From positions 7,254,001-7,318,000 of the forward strand of contig NZ_CP030073.1 of assembly GCF_003261055.1 (NCBI RefSeq): a stretch of DNA of 64,000 bases. The letters are read 5' to 3'. This document shows, piece by piece, positions 1-9,575 of the stretch (positions are counted from its first letter, which is position 1; each line of letters begins with the position of its first letter). This stretch comes from Streptomyces cadmiisoli (lineage in GTDB: Bacteria > Actinomycetota > Actinomycetes > Streptomycetales > Streptomycetaceae). The translations under genes and the position numbers were made by a program. Under the pieces are notes generated by a model. The model did no database searches. It worked only from the letters and a program-made list of their open reading frames with translations, and was not told the DNA's origin.

Positions 1-130
1 GCGTCGATCATACTGGCGCAGATGCCAGCCGGAAGTCTGCTGGAGCATCGCATGAGCGGGCCGATCGCCCGGACTGGGCGCGCATGTGCGATCGTACGGC
101 GGACCTGGTGGGGTGTGAGTGTCGTGAGTG

Positions 131-526
131 TCAGGCGCGGTCGATATGTACGTTCGTCGACTTCACCCGGGCCGTCGCCCGCATGCCGACCTCCAGGCCC
201 AGCTCCTCGACGGCCTCCCGGGTGAGCAGGGAGACGAGTCGGTGCGGGCCCGCCTGGATCTCGACCTGCGCCGCGACGTCGCCCAGCTTGATCGCGGTCA
301 CGATGCCGGGGAAGGCGTTGCGGACGGAGGTGGACGCGGCCTCCTCCTCGCCGCTGCCGGACTTGGCCAGTTCGACCGAGAACGCGGCCAGGTCCCGTCC
401 GTCGATGACCCGGTGTCCGCTGTCGTCGCGGTGGGTCGCCACGCGGCCCGCGTCGGCCCAGCGGCGGGCGGTGTCCGGGCTCACGCCGAGCAGCCGGGCG
501 GCCTGACCGATCGTGTAGGAGTTCAT
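131..526 (-). CDS. HTH / TOBE (Mop-like) molybdate-binding protein
   Basis: A 131-residue protein with a MerR/excisionase-like helix-turn-helix at residues 3-45 (YTIGQAARLLGVSPDTARRW) and a C-terminal TOBE/Mop domain at about 65-130. The TOBE domain normally binds molybdate or another oxyanion. The pairing suggests an oxyanion-sensing DNA-binding protein or a molybdate storage protein in the cytoplasm. I chose the ATG at 526: no Shine-Dalgarno is visible, but a TATCGT -10 box (534-539 on the minus strand) ends 7 nt before it, fitting a leaderless transcript. A GTG at 535 is an alternative. Mod transporter genes are not in the window, so the partner is unknown. Domain calls are from motif recognition only. 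Confidence 0.82.
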   Translation of the reverse strand: MNSYTIGQAARLLGVSPDTARRWADAGRVATHRDDSGHRVIDGRDLAAFSVELAKSGSGEEEAASTSVRNAFPGIVTAIKLGDVAAQVEIQAGPHRLVSLLTREAVEELGLEVGMRATARVKSTNVHIDRA

Positions 527-610
527 GCAGGTCACGATAGGGCGGCAGCCGGTGCCGGTGGAGGCGGGGTTGGACCTCGGCCCTGACGCGACACCGCCCG
601 GCGCCGCGGT

Positions 611-2557
611 TCAGCCCGTGTGCACCCGTGGCCGGCGGACGGGATCCGGTTCGGCCTCGCGCAGGATCTCCCGGGTGACCGGGGCGACCTCGCCCTGGCC
701 GAAGAGGAAGAAGCGCAGGAAGTTTGCGGAGGGGCTGCCCTCGGTCCACTCGAAGTAGATGTGCGGGATGCAGCCGGTCGTGTCGCGCACGTGCAGCAGC
801 AGAGCGGCCAGGGCGTTGGAGACGGAGGCGGACTCCAGCGTCAGGACGCGGTAGCGGTTGTGCATGACCGCGCCGTGCACCGTCAGGCCCGACTCGAACT
901 CGGAGGGGTCGGTCACCGTCACCTCGACGAAGACGAAGTCCTCCTGGGCGGGGACGTCGTTGTCGCGCCGGATCTGCTCGATCTTGTCCCGGTACTCGGC
1001 GAAGTCGCGTGTGTCGGGCTCGTTGGCGATGAACCGGATCCTGCGGCTGGAGATGTCCCGGACGAACCGCTCCGCCATGTCGTCCAGTGTCACGCTGGTC
1101 ACACGGAGTTCGAAGGAGCGGGCCAGCCGGGAGGTCAGCGAGAGGATCATGATGCCCGCGATGAAGCAGGCGCCGATCTTCACACCGTCCGGGCGTTCGA
1201 TGACGTTCGCGATCGTCGTGTACAGGAACACCACGGAGATCGCGCTGAACGCGATGGTCCAGCTGCGGTGGCCGGCCTTCCGCGCGGCGATGGTCACCGC
1301 GATGGCGGCGGAACTGATCAGCACCAGTACACCGGTGGCGTAGGCGCCGCCCTGCGCGTCGACGCTGGCGTCGAAGATCCAGGTCACCAGGAACGCGACG
1401 AGGGTGAAGACGATGACCATCGGGCGTACCGCGCGCGCCCAGTGCGGGGCCATGCCGTAGCGGGGCAGATAGCGCGGCATCAGATTGAGCAGTCCGGCCA
1501 TCGCGGAGGCGCCGGCGAACCACAGGATGGCGATCGTCGCGACGTCGTAGACCGTGCCGAAGACGTTGCCCAGATACTCGTGCGCCAGGAAGGCCAGGGC
1601 GCGTCCGTTGGCCTGGCCGCCCTCCTCGAACTCCTGCGCCGGGATGAGCAGCGTGGTGATGAAACTGGTGGTGATCAGGAAGCAGCTCATGATCAGGGCG
1701 GCCGTGGTGAGCAGCTTCTTGGTGCCCCGGATCCGGCCCTCCGGGTGCTCCTCCGTGTCTTCCGGATCGCCCTTGACGTGCGGCATCACGGCGACGCCGG
1801 TCTCGAAACCGGACAGGCCGAGGGCGAGCTTGGGGAAGACGATCAGCGCCATGCCGATCATGACCAAGATGTTGCCGTGCTCGGCGGTCAGCGCGCTCGC
1901 CCAGTCGGTGATGACATGCCCCTCGGTGGCGATGTGCCACAGCCCGGCGACCACCACGACGGCGTTCAGCGACAGATAGATGCCGACCAGGGCGACGGCG
2001 ACTCCGATCGCCTCCAGGAATCCCTTGAGGAACACCGCGCCCAGCAGCGCGATGAGCACGAGGGTGATGAGCATCTGGCTGTCGTGCAGGGCCTCGTTGA
2101 GGTGGGGGTTCTCGATCAGATGGGTCGAGGCGTCCGCGGCCGACAGCGTGATGGTGATCAAGAAGTCGGTGGCGGCGAAACCCAGCAGGGTGAGGACGAA
2201 CAGCTTGCCCTTCCAGAAGGTGAGCAGACGCTCCAGCATGGCGATCGAGCCCTGGCCGTGCGGGCTCTCCGCGGCGACCCTCCGGTAGACCGGCAGCGCG
2301 CCGGCCAGCGTGACGAGCACGAGCACGATGGTCGCGATCGGCGACAGCAGCCCCGCCGCGAGGGCCGCGATACCGGGCTGGTAGCCGAGGGTCGAGAAGT
2401 AGTCCACGCCGGTCAGGCACATCACCCGGTACCAGCGCTGGCCCTCGTGCGCGGGGGGCGGGTGCGCGTGCGCGGCGCCGGTCTTGCCGATGTCGGACAG
2501 CCCTTCCAGCAGCCAGGCGCGCAGGCGGCCCGGCGCGGGGCGTTCGGTGGCGGCCAT
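611..2557 (-). CDS. APC-superfamily permease, KUP/KimA-like, probable K+ transporter
   Basis: A 648-residue membrane protein: a cytosolic N-tail of about 45 residues, roughly 12 hydrophobic segments to about residue 490, then a soluble C-terminal domain of about 150 residues. TM1 reads [15 protein letters not shown]52 and Y59 have the D-x6-Y spacing of the K+-coordinating Asp/Tyr in KimA (SDALSSVAYG) and Kup (GDIGTSPLY). That motif and its position beside three kdpB genes favour K+/H+ symport over amino-acid transport, although automatic annotation would say amino acid permease. The gene sits alone on the minus strand with no visible partner. The assignment to the family is firm; the substrate is inferred. 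Confidence 0.8.
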   Translation of the reverse strand: MAATERPAPGRLRAWLLEGLSDIGKTGAAHAHPPPAHEGQRWYRVMCLTGVDYFSTLGYQPGIAALAAGLLSPIATIVLVLVTLAGALPVYRRVAAESPHGQGSIAMLERLLTFWKGKLFVLTLLGFAATDFLITITLSAADASTHLIENPHLNEALHDSQMLITLVLIALLGAVFLKGFLEAIGVAVALVGIYLSLNAVVVVAGLWHIATEGHVITDWASALTAEHGNILVMIGMALIVFPKLALGLSGFETGVAVMPHVKGDPEDTEEHPEGRIRGTKKLLTTAALIMSCFLITTSFITTLLIPAQEFEEGGQANGRALAFLAHEYLGNVFGTVYDVATIAILWFAGASAMAGLLNLMPRYLPRYGMAPHWARAVRPMVIVFTLVAFLVTWIFDASVDAQGGAYATGVLVLISSAAIAVTIAARKAGHRSWTIAFSAISVVFLYTTIANVIERPDGVKIGACFIAGIMILSLTSRLARSFELRVTSVTLDDMAERFVRDISSRRIRFIANEPDTRDFAEYRDKIEQIRRDNDVPAQEDFVFVEVTVTDPSEFESGLTVHGAVMHNRYRVLTLESASVSNALAALLLHVRDTTGCIPHIYFEWTEGSPSANFLRFFLFGQGEVAPVTREILREAEPDPVRRPRVHTG

Positions 2558-2799
2558 CGGCGTGCTCCTGACGCGCTCGGCGTGCGGTTCCGGCCGTCAT
2601 GCGGACCGCGCCCTCAGCGTATGCGGAGAGTGACGTACGGGCCCACGGGCGACGGGTGCCGCTACGTCGACGCACCGTCAGGACCGGCCGCTCGGCTGCT
2701 TGTGGCGCGCCAGGTCAGCGGCGGGAGGAGCGGCCGAGCCCGCATTGCGCCGAACGGGGGGGCGGGCAGGGGTGGTGGGCCCGGGGCGGACACGGTGCG

Positions 2800-3678
2800 T
2801 CATGTCGTACGTCGTCCGGTGTCCCGATCCAGCACGTCGCCCTGTGTTCCGAGGCCGGTCGGGCGTCCCGTCGTGCGGTTCTCGGTCGTGACCCGTGCGA
2901 GTGCCACGCGTTCGCTGAGGCTGCTGAGGCTGCTGAGGCTGCTGAGGCTGCTGAGGCTGCTGAGGCTGCTGAGGCTGCCGAGGTCGTCCAGGTCGTCGCG
3001 TGCGTCGCGGTCGTGGTGCGCGCCGTCGACGATCTCCACCGCCGGGTCGCACAGCCGCACCACGTGCCGGGCGCCCTGCGCGGGGGAGGCGCCCGGGTGG
3101 ACCGAGACCGCGGTGACGCGAGGGTCGGCCGCGAACACCGTCAGGGTCAGCCGGGACCGGGCGTGCGCGGCGAGCCGCGAGTAGCGGCGGGCCCGGTGGG
3201 GGTCGGCCCACTGGATCGGCGCCGTGCCGTGCGGCGACGAGGAGACGTCGACCACCCGGCCGCCCGGACCGCCGGCGAGGGCCGGCGCCAGCAGGCAGGT
3301 GAGCAGGTAGGGGGCCAGAAAGTTGACCTGGAGGGCGATCTCGTTGCCGTCGTCGGTGACCGTGTGCCGTTCGGGTGCGGCCATGGCGGCGTTGTTGACC
3401 AGGACGTTCAGGTCCGGGTGCTCGGCCATGACCTTGTGGGCCAGGAACTCGATCTCGTCGAGGCGGGCGAAATCGGCGCCGTACGTGCACAGGCGCTCGG
3501 CGTCCACGCCCTTGGTGGCGACCAGCATGTCGGCCGCCGCCCGGGCCTCCTCGGCGGTCCGGCCGTGCATCAGCACCGTGGCGCCGCGCCCGGCCAGTCG
3601 ACGGGCGGTCTCGACGCCGACGCCGGTGGAGGCGCCGGTGACCAGGACGGTACGTGAGGAGAGGGATGAGCCGGGCAT
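2800..3678 (-). CDS. Degenerate SDR-family protein with LSS repeat tail
   Basis: A 292-residue short-chain dehydrogenase-like protein. The Rossmann motif TGASTGVG (residues 14-21) and the NNA motif (95-97) are intact. The segment aligning with the catalytic YGQSK of related proteins reads HARSR (172-176), so both the catalytic Tyr and Lys are replaced. After VHPG (193-196) the usual C-terminus is shortened, and the segment normally reading LWELSERLTG is interrupted by seven copies of a 9-bp repeat encoding Ser-Leu-Ser, followed by about 35 residues with no SDR likeness. I infer a decaying or repurposed, probably inactive, paralogue. The start at 3678 is the ATG nearest the fold; a GTG at 3702 is possible. 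Confidence 0.7.
   Translation of the reverse strand: MPGSSLSSRTVLVTGASTGVGVETARRLAGRGATVLMHGRTAEEARAAADMLVATKGVDAERLCTYGADFARLDEIEFLAHKVMAEHPDLNVLVNNAAMAAPERHTVTDDGNEIALQVNFLAPYLLTCLLAPALAGGPGGRVVDVSSSPHGTAPIQWADPHRARRYSRLAAHARSRLTLTVFAADPRVTAVSVHPGASPAQGARHVVRLCDPAVEIVDGAHHDRDARDDLDDLGSLSSLSSLSSLSSLSSLSSLSERVALARVTTENRTTGRPTGLGTQGDVLDRDTGRRTT
2914..2983. repeat. 9-bp tandem repeat (GCTGAGGCT)x7
   Basis: Seven perfect units GCTGAGGCT (2914-2976) followed by a degenerate eighth (2977-2983). It lies in frame within the SDR-like gene and encodes Ser-Leu-Ser repeats on the minus strand. This is a likely slipped-strand, length-variable tract. Confidence 0.97.
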
Positions 3679-3813
3679 GGTCCGTTCCGGGTTCGGGCAC
3701 ACGGGCCGGCCACAGGCGGCGAGTGCGCGGGGAGGACGGGGTGGAAAGGGGTGGGGAGGGATGGGAAGGGTCTGACGTGTGCGTACGGGACATCGAGGGC
3801 GGGGCGCCCGGCG

Positions 3814-5955
3814 TCAGCTGAGGCCCGGTACCCCGGAGATCAGCAGGTCGATCACCTTGATGCCGACGAACGGCAGGACCAGCCCGCCGAGGCCGTACAG
3901 GAGCAGATTGCGGCGCAGCAGGTCGTGCGCGGAGGCGGGTGCGTAGCGCACTCCCCGCAGGGCCAGGGGGATCAACGCCACGATGATCAGTGCGTTGAAC
4001 ACGATCGCGGACGTGATCGCCGACGTCGGGCTGTGCAGGCCCATCACGTTCAGCGCCTCCAGGCCCGGGTACGCGCCCGCGAACATGGCCGGGATGATCG
4101 CGAAGTACTTGGCCACGTCGTTGGTGATCGAGAACGTCGTCAGCGCGCCCCGGGTGATGAGGAGTTGCTTGCCGATCTCGACGATGTCGATGAGCTTGGT
4201 CGGGTCGGAGTCGAGGTCGACCATGTTGCCGGCCTCCTTGGCGGCCGACGTGCCGGTGTTCATCGCCACGCCGACGTCGGCCTGCGCGAGCGCCGGGGCG
4301 TCGTTGGTGCCGTCACCGGTCATCGCGACCAGCTTGCCGCCCGCCTGCTCCCGCTTGATCAGCGCGAGCTTGTCCTCGGGGGTCGCCTCGGCGAGGAAGT
4401 CGTCGACGCCCGCCTCCCGGGCGATGGCGCGGGCGGTGAGCGGGTTGTCGCCGGTGACCATGACCGTGCGGATGCCCATGCGGCGCAGCTGCGCGAAGCG
4501 TTCGCGGATCCCTTCCTTCACCACGTCCTTGAGGTGGATCAGGCCCAGGACACGCGGGCCGTCCCCGTCGTGCACCGCCACCAGCAGCGGTGTGCCGCCC
4601 GAGGCCGCCACCGAGTCGGCGAAGTGCCTCGCCTCGGGCGGGACCTGGCCGCCGTACATCTGCACCCACTCGATCACCTGCTGGGCGGCGCCCTTGCGGA
4701 CGGCGGTCACGGCGCCGTCGTCCCAGCCCAGATCGACACCGCTCATCCGGGTACGGGCGCTGAAGGGCACCCACCGCGCGTGCGACAACTCGTCCTCCGT
4801 GGGCGCCCGCAGCCCGAACAGCTGCTTCGCCAGGACGACGACCGACCGGCCCTCGGGCGTCTCGTCGGCCAGCGACGACAGCTGGGCCGCCGCCGCGAGC
4901 CGGCCCTCCTCGACGCCCGGCAACGGAACGAAGGCGGCGGCCTCGCGGTTGCCCAGCGTGATGGTGCCGGTCTTGTCCAGCAGCAGGGTGTTGACGTCGC
5001 CCGCCGCCTCGACCGCGCGCCCGGACATGGCGAGCACGTTGCGCTGCACCAGCCGGTCCATGCCGGCGATGCCGATCGCGGACAGCAGCGCGCCGATCGT
5101 CGTCGGGATCAGCGTCACCAGCAGCGCGACCAGCACGGTCGTCGACTGGGCGGCGTCCGCGTGGTCGGCCATCGGCTGAAGGGTGACCACGACCAGGAGG
5201 AAGACGACGGTCAGCGAGGCCAGCAGGATGTTCAGCGCGATCTCGTTCGGTGTCTTCTGCCGGGACGCGCCCTCGACCAGCGCGATCATGCGGTCCAGGA
5301 AGCTGTGGCCGGGGCGGGCGCTGACGCGGACGACGACACGGTCGGACAGCACCGTCGTACCGCCCGTGACACCGCTGCGGTCGCCGCCCGCCTCACGGAT
5401 CACGGGTGCGGACTCGCCGGTCACGGCGGACTCGTCGACCGCCGCGACACCGTCGATCACGTCGCCGTCCGCCGGGATCGTCCCGCCCGTCTCGACCAGG
5501 ACCACGTCCAGCGGCCTGAGTTCGGCGGGGGAGACGGTCTCGGTGCGGGCCGTGTGCAGGTCGGTGCCGTAACGCCAGTCGAGCAGGCGCAGCGCCACGG
5601 TGTCCGTGCGCGTCCGGCGCAGCGACTCGGCCTGGGCCTTTCCCCGGCCCTCGGCCACGGCCTCGGCCAGGTTGGCGAAGACCACCGTCAACCACAGCCA
5701 GACACTGATCGTCCAGGTGAAGACGGCCGGGTCGAACACGGCCGACAGGGTGGTGAGCGCGGCTCCGACGGAGACCACGAACAGCACCGGGTTCCGGACC
5801 AGGACGCGCGGGTGCAGCTTGCGCAGCGCCTCGGGAAAGGACCGGACGAGCTGGGCCGGGTCGAACAGACCGCCGGGTGCGCGGCGTCGTGGAACGGTCG
5901 GGGCGGTGGGCTGCGGGCGGGACGCGGGTGCCTGCTCGGGGGCAGCGGGAAACAT
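3814..5955 (-). CDS. kdpB: Orphan KdpB, K+-transporting P-type ATPase subunit B
   Basis: A 713-residue, apparently intact P-type ATPase subunit. It has the A-domain TGES loop, the phosphorylation motif DKTGTIT, the hinge [20 protein letters not shown], and TM5 NDVAKYF carrying the Asp/Lys pair that couples ATP hydrolysis to KdpA in E. coli. Length and domain order match the other two KdpB proteins here. No kdpA or kdpC is adjacent on this strand, so it is an orphan that would need a KdpA/KdpC from the other operons. A weak GAAGG lies about 10 nt upstream of the ATG. Its leader contains two strong hairpins, and a KdpE-like box lies about 300 bp upstream in the opposite orientation. Confidence 0.93.
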   Translation of the reverse strand: MFPAAPEQAPASRPQPTAPTVPRRRAPGGLFDPAQLVRSFPEALRKLHPRVLVRNPVLFVVSVGAALTTLSAVFDPAVFTWTISVWLWLTVVFANLAEAVAEGRGKAQAESLRRTRTDTVALRLLDWRYGTDLHTARTETVSPAELRPLDVVLVETGGTIPADGDVIDGVAAVDESAVTGESAPVIREAGGDRSGVTGGTTVLSDRVVVRVSARPGHSFLDRMIALVEGASRQKTPNEIALNILLASLTVVFLLVVVTLQPMADHADAAQSTTVLVALLVTLIPTTIGALLSAIGIAGMDRLVQRNVLAMSGRAVEAAGDVNTLLLDKTGTITLGNREAAAFVPLPGVEEGRLAAAAQLSSLADETPEGRSVVVLAKQLFGLRAPTEDELSHARWVPFSARTRMSGVDLGWDDGAVTAVRKGAAQQVIEWVQMYGGQVPPEARHFADSVAASGGTPLLVAVHDGDGPRVLGLIHLKDVVKEGIRERFAQLRRMGIRTVMVTGDNPLTARAIAREAGVDDFLAEATPEDKLALIKREQAGGKLVAMTGDGTNDAPALAQADVGVAMNTGTSAAKEAGNMVDLDSDPTKLIDIVEIGKQLLITRGALTTFSITNDVAKYFAIIPAMFAGAYPGLEALNVMGLHSPTSAITSAIVFNALIIVALIPLALRGVRYAPASAHDLLRRNLLLYGLGGLVLPFVGIKVIDLLISGVPGLS

Positions 5956-5983
5956 GGAGACGGAGACCTTCGTGCGGACGTGA

Positions 5984-6021
5984 CCGGTCCGCCGGTGTGC
6001 CGGGGCACGCCGGCGGACCGG
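5984..6021 (-). promoter_or_regulatory. Leader hairpin upstream of orphan kdpB
   Basis: An inverted repeat with 18-bp arms (5984-6001 and 6004-6021) and a single GU-type wobble, ending 28 nt before the kdpB start codon. It would fold in the 5' leader of the kdpB mRNA. It may be an attenuator or mRNA stabiliser; no T-run follows. Confidence 0.7.
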
Positions 6022-6049
6022 GGGGACGGACAGGACGCCGGCCGCGGGG

Positions 6050-6082
6050 GCCGTGCGGTGCCGTGACCCGGCACCGCACGGC
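6050..6082. promoter_or_regulatory. Second leader hairpin upstream of orphan kdpB
   Basis: A perfect 14-bp inverted repeat (6050-6063 / 6069-6082) with loop TGACC, 29 bp beyond the first hairpin. Depending on the transcription start it is either in the kdpB leader or a bidirectional terminator. Confidence 0.65.
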
Positions 6083-6256
6083 GCGGCGGCCGCCGGCGTC
6101 GCGGCGACGACGGGTGCGTGTCAAGGGCCCGTCGCCGGAGGCCACCGGCGTCCGCGGCCTCCTCGGCGGCCGGATGGGAATCCAACCACCGTCGAGGACC
6201 GGAAGGGACGGCCGAGCCGGGAAATTTGCGGCTCTCATACGGGTTCGCGGCCGCCT

Positions 6257-6304
6257 CGTCAGCATCACGTCAAGGGCGCCTGAGCAGCCGTCAGGGGTGC
6301 GTCA
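6257..6304 (+). promoter_or_regulatory. KdpE-like box A (four perfect half-sites)
   Basis: CGTCA begins at 6257, 6268, 6289 and 6300 (offsets 0/11/32/43), identical in geometry to four other boxes in the window. All half-sites are perfect. No gene starts within 600 bp downstream on the plus strand; the closest gene is the divergent orphan kdpB, 302 bp away. A possible -10 (TAGGCA) lies at 6325-6330. Confidence 0.75.
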
Positions 6305-6878
6305 ACGCGGGGCTCGAGCGGTCGTAGGCAGCGTGAGACTGAACGGCGACGGGGGACGGGTACTGCCCTCGGCCGCGAGAAACCGTGACGGTGATGGCCG
6401 GGGAAGGGGCGGGAAACGGGAACCCCGGGAATCCCGCACCCCGCACCCGGGGCACCGGCACGCGGGTCACTCGGAGCGCGGCTTCGAGACCTGTGCGGCC
6501 GGAACCGGTCGCCCCCGTCCCGTGGGCGGTGTCGGACCGCGGCTCGGAGGGGGCGCGACCCGGGCCGTTCCGCGGGCACCCCCCGACAGCAGGCCGTGGC
6601 CGAGCGGGCCGCTCTGCGCCGCCGCCACCGGGACCACGTCCCCGCGCGGCTGCGCCCTCTGCGCGCGGCCACGGTCCTGCCCATCACCGCTCTCGCCGTA
6701 CGGTTCCGCCGCGCGGCCCGCCGATCGGGACCGGCTCCCGGCGGGACGGTTCCTCGACGCCCCCGTTCGACGCCCGTGTTCGATGCCCGCGGCGGCGGCG
6801 CGCGGCCGATGATGCCGGGTCCGGCCTCTCGGGTACCGCTGTCCGGCGAGCCGTCACGGGGCCCGCCGGGCAACTGTT

Positions 6879-6926
6879 CGTCAAGACGGTGTCAACGTCC
6901 TCGTTCGAGGCGCCAGGGAGGCGTCA
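6879..6926 (+). promoter_or_regulatory. KdpE-like box B upstream of orphan kdpD
   Basis: Half-sites CGTCA (6879), TGTCA (6890), CGCCA (6911) and CGTCA (6922) have the same 0/11/32/43 spacing. The box ends 43 bp before the ATG at 6969. Confidence 0.75.
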
Positions 6927-6968
6927 ATACGCCTGACCGGCGTGCCGCCGAGCGCTTCGCTGAGGGTG

Positions 6969-9536
6969 ATGAACGAAGTACGGCGCGGACGGCTGAAGGT
7001 CTACCTCGGGGCGGCTCCGGGGGTCGGCAAGACGTACCGCATGCTCGACGAGGGGCGGCGCCGCGCCGCCCGCGGAGCCGACGTCGTCGTGGGGTTCGCC
7101 GAGTGCCACGGGCGGCCCCGCACCGAGACCGTGCTGGACGGCCTGGAGGTCGTGCCGCGGCTCGGCTGCACCTACCGCGGCGGGCGGTTCGAGGAGATGG
7201 ACCTCGCCGCGGTCCTCGCCCGCGGCCCGCAGATCGCCCTCGTCGACGAACTCGCCCACAGCAACGTCCCGGGCGGCGGCCGCAACCCCAAGCGGTGGCA
7301 GGACGTCGAGGAACTGCTCGCGGCCGGCGTCGACGTCATCACCGCCGTCAACATTCAGCACCTGGAGTCCCTCAAGGACGTCGTCGAGAAGATCACCGGC
7401 GTGCCCCAGCACGAGACCGTGCCGGACGAGGTCGTACGCCGGGCCCACCAGGTGGAGCTGGTCGACATGCCGCCCGAGGCCCTGCGCCGCCGGATGGCGC
7501 ACGGCAACGTCTACGCACCCGAGAACATCGACGCGGCCCTCGCCAACTACTTCCGCACCGGCAACCTGACCGCGCTGCGGCAGCTGGCGCTGCTGTGGAC
7601 GGCCGACCGGGTCGACGAGGCCCTCCAGAGGTACCGGGCCGAGCACGCGATAGGCGGGGTCTGGGAGACCCGGGAGCGGGTCGTGGTGGCGCTGACCGGC
7701 GGACCGGAGGGCGACACGCTCGTACGGCGGGCCGCCCGGATCGCCGACCGGTCGGCCGGCGGGGACCTGCTCGCCGTGCACGTCGCCCGCAGCGACGGTC
7801 TCGCCACCGGTTTCTCGCACGCGTCGCTGGCCCGGCAGCGCAGGCTGGTGGAGGACCTCGGCGGCAGTTACCACTCCGTCGTCGGCGACGACGTGGCGAG
7901 CGCGCTGGTGGAGTTCGCCCGTACCGAGAACGCCACCCAGCTCGTCCTCGGCTCCAGCAGGCGGGGACGCCTCGAACGGTTCCTCACCGGCATGGGCACG
8001 GGGGAGAGGGTCGTCGCGCAGTCCGGCGACATCGACGTCCACCAGGTCTCGCACGAGCGGGCCGGCCGCGGCACCCTGCTGCCGTCCCGGCGCCGCACGC
8101 TGTCGCGGGCCCGCATGATCGCGGGACCGGTCGCCGGGCTGGTGCTGCCGGTGCTGCTGACGGTCCTCCTCGCCCAACTGCGCGGCACCTTCAACCTCAC
8201 CAGCGAGGCGCTGCTGTTCCTGCTCACGGTGGTGGGTGTGGCCTGCATAGGCGGCGTGGCCTCGGCGGTGATCGCCTCCGTGACGGCGTCGCTGCTGCTC
8301 AACTACTGGTTCATCGCGCCCATGGGGCAGTTCACGCTCCGCGACCCCAACGCCCTGCTGGCACTGGCCGTCTTCGCGGTGGTCGCCGCCACCGTCGCCG
8401 CGGTCGTCGACCGCTCGCTCAGACTGTCCCGCCGCGCCGCCCGCGCCACCGCCGAGGCGGAGACCATGTCCTCGCTGGCCGGCAGCATCGTGCGCGGCGG
8501 GCAGACGATCCCGGCGCTGCTGGAGCGGACCCGGGAGACCTTCGGGGTGGACACCGCGGAACTCGTCGCCGACGCGCCCGACGAGGCAGGTGCCGCCCGG
8601 TTCGGCGGGACCCGGGAGCCCATGTCCGGTGCCACCGTGGTGCCGGCCGGGCCCGGGGGCTTCCTGGTGCTGCGCGGCGGTGCCCTGTCCGCGTCCGAGC
8701 GGCGGGTCCTCGCCGCCTTCGCCGCGCACGTGGGGTCGGCGGTGGAGCGGGCCAGGCTGGCCGAGGCGGCCGCCCAGGTCGAGCCGGTGCGGGCCGCGGA
8801 CCGGATGCGTACCGCGCTGCTGCGGGCCGTCGGCCACGACCTGCGCACTCCACTCGCCGCCGGTTGGGCGGCCGTCACCTCGCTGCGCAGCCGGGACGTC
8901 GAGTTCACCGCGGAGGACCGCGACGAACTCCTCGCCACCGCCGACGAGTCCATGGCCAAGCTCAGCCGACTGGTGGAGAACCTGCTCGACCTCAGCCGGC
9001 TGGAGGCCGGTGTGCTCAGGCTCAATCTGCGGCCGACCTCGCTGGAGGAGGTCCTCCCGGCGGCACTCTCGGACATCACCGGCGTGGAGGTCGGGGAGGT
9101 CGAGCGGGTTCCGCAGGTGCTGGCCGATCCGCCGCTGCTGGAGCGCGTGATCGCCAATCTGGTCTCCAACGCCGACCGCCACGCCCCGGCGGGTACGAAG
9201 GTGCTGGTCACCGCGAGTGTGCTGGCCGGCCGGGTGGAACTGCGGGTCGTGGACCGGGGCCCCGGACTGCCCGCGGCGGACCGGGAGCGGCTGTTCGAAC
9301 CGTTCCAGCGGCTCGGCGACACGGACAACACCAGCGGCCTGGGGCTGGGCCTGGCGCTCGCCCGCGGGCTGACGGAGGCGATGAGCGGCACCGTGAGCCC
9401 CGAGGACACTCCCGGCGGCGGGCTGACCATGGTGGTGTCGCTGCCGCTGGCCGAACGCCCCGAGGCGCCGAACGCCGACGGCCCGAACCCGCCGGAACAC
9501 GGACCGGTTCCGGGGGATCGGGCGGGGAGCGGGTGA
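6969..9536 (+). CDS. kdpD: Orphan KdpD-type sensor histidine kinase
   Basis: An 855-residue KdpD. The N-terminal KdpD domain has Walker A GAAPGVGKT (residues 14-22) and the DELAHSNVPG motif. A Usp-like domain spans about 230-360, and four transmembrane segments lie at about 385-490. A GAF-like region is followed by HisKA GHDLRTPLAAG with phospho-accepting His623, and a HATPase domain with DRGPGLP and GLGLGLALARG motifs. No response regulator is adjacent; the only KdpE in the window is at 15.4 kb, so the two KdpD proteins may share it. The ATG at 6969 gives the conserved N-terminus; a GTG at 6942 is in frame. A KdpE-like box directly upstream suggests autoregulation. Confidence 0.93.
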   Translation: MNEVRRGRLKVYLGAAPGVGKTYRMLDEGRRRAARGADVVVGFAECHGRPRTETVLDGLEVVPRLGCTYRGGRFEEMDLAAVLARGPQIALVDELAHSNVPGGGRNPKRWQDVEELLAAGVDVITAVNIQHLESLKDVVEKITGVPQHETVPDEVVRRAHQVELVDMPPEALRRRMAHGNVYAPENIDAALANYFRTGNLTALRQLALLWTADRVDEALQRYRAEHAIGGVWETRERVVVALTGGPEGDTLVRRAARIADRSAGGDLLAVHVARSDGLATGFSHASLARQRRLVEDLGGSYHSVVGDDVASALVEFARTENATQLVLGSSRRGRLERFLTGMGTGERVVAQSGDIDVHQVSHERAGRGTLLPSRRRTLSRARMIAGPVAGLVLPVLLTVLLAQLRGTFNLTSEALLFLLTVVGVACIGGVASAVIASVTASLLLNYWFIAPMGQFTLRDPNALLALAVFAVVAATVAAVVDRSLRLSRRAARATAEAETMSSLAGSIVRGGQTIPALLERTRETFGVDTAELVADAPDEAGAARFGGTREPMSGATVVPAGPGGFLVLRGGALSASERRVLAAFAAHVGSAVERARLAEAAAQVEPVRAADRMRTALLRAVGHDLRTPLAAGWAAVTSLRSRDVEFTAEDRDELLATADESMAKLSRLVENLLDLSRLEAGVLRLNLRPTSLEEVLPAALSDITGVEVGEVERVPQVLADPPLLERVIANLVSNADRHAPAGTKVLVTASVLAGRVELRVVDRGPGLPAADRERLFEPFQRLGDTDNTSGLGLGLALARGLTEAMSGTVSPEDTPGGGLTMVVSLPLAERPEAPNADGPNPPEHGPVPGDRAGSG

Positions 9537-9575
9537 GCGGGCTGGGCCGAGTGGGGTGCCGGCGCCGAGCCGGTT

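Larger units (their letters stand above)
5956..6968. other. Long regulatory intergenic region between divergent kdpB and kdpD
   Basis: About 1 kb without a convincing gene. Open frames here lack recognisable protein features. It contains two strong hairpins close to kdpB (5984-6021 and 6050-6082), a complete four-half-site KdpE-like box at 6257-6304 and a second at 6879-6926. Between 6305 and 6878 I see nothing recognisable; a KdpF-like ORF was looked for and not found. Confidence 0.75.

Noticed and set aside
2569..2635. A KdpE-like box upstream of the KUP-like permease
   Set aside because: Two isolated TGACG pentamers occur, but without 11-bp or 32-bp partners.
2914..2983. CRISPR-like array
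   Set aside because: Units are 9 bp, contiguous and coding, with no spacers.
620..3184. An 854-codon open frame on the plus strand over the permease gene
   Set aside because: It is the antisense shadow of the minus-strand permease: compositionally extreme (His/Asp/Gln/Gly-rich), without motifs, as is usual opposite GC-rich genes.
6305..6878. A missing kdpF or small gene downstream of KdpE-like box A
   Set aside because: No short hydrophobic frame ending in PERF or similar and no good ribosome-binding site found on the plus strand.
5956..6968. c-di-AMP (ydaO-type) riboswitch upstream of the K+ genes
   Set aside because: Considered because K+ genes are common targets, but I could not recognise the conserved core; only simple hairpins are visible. 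A covariance-model search would decide.
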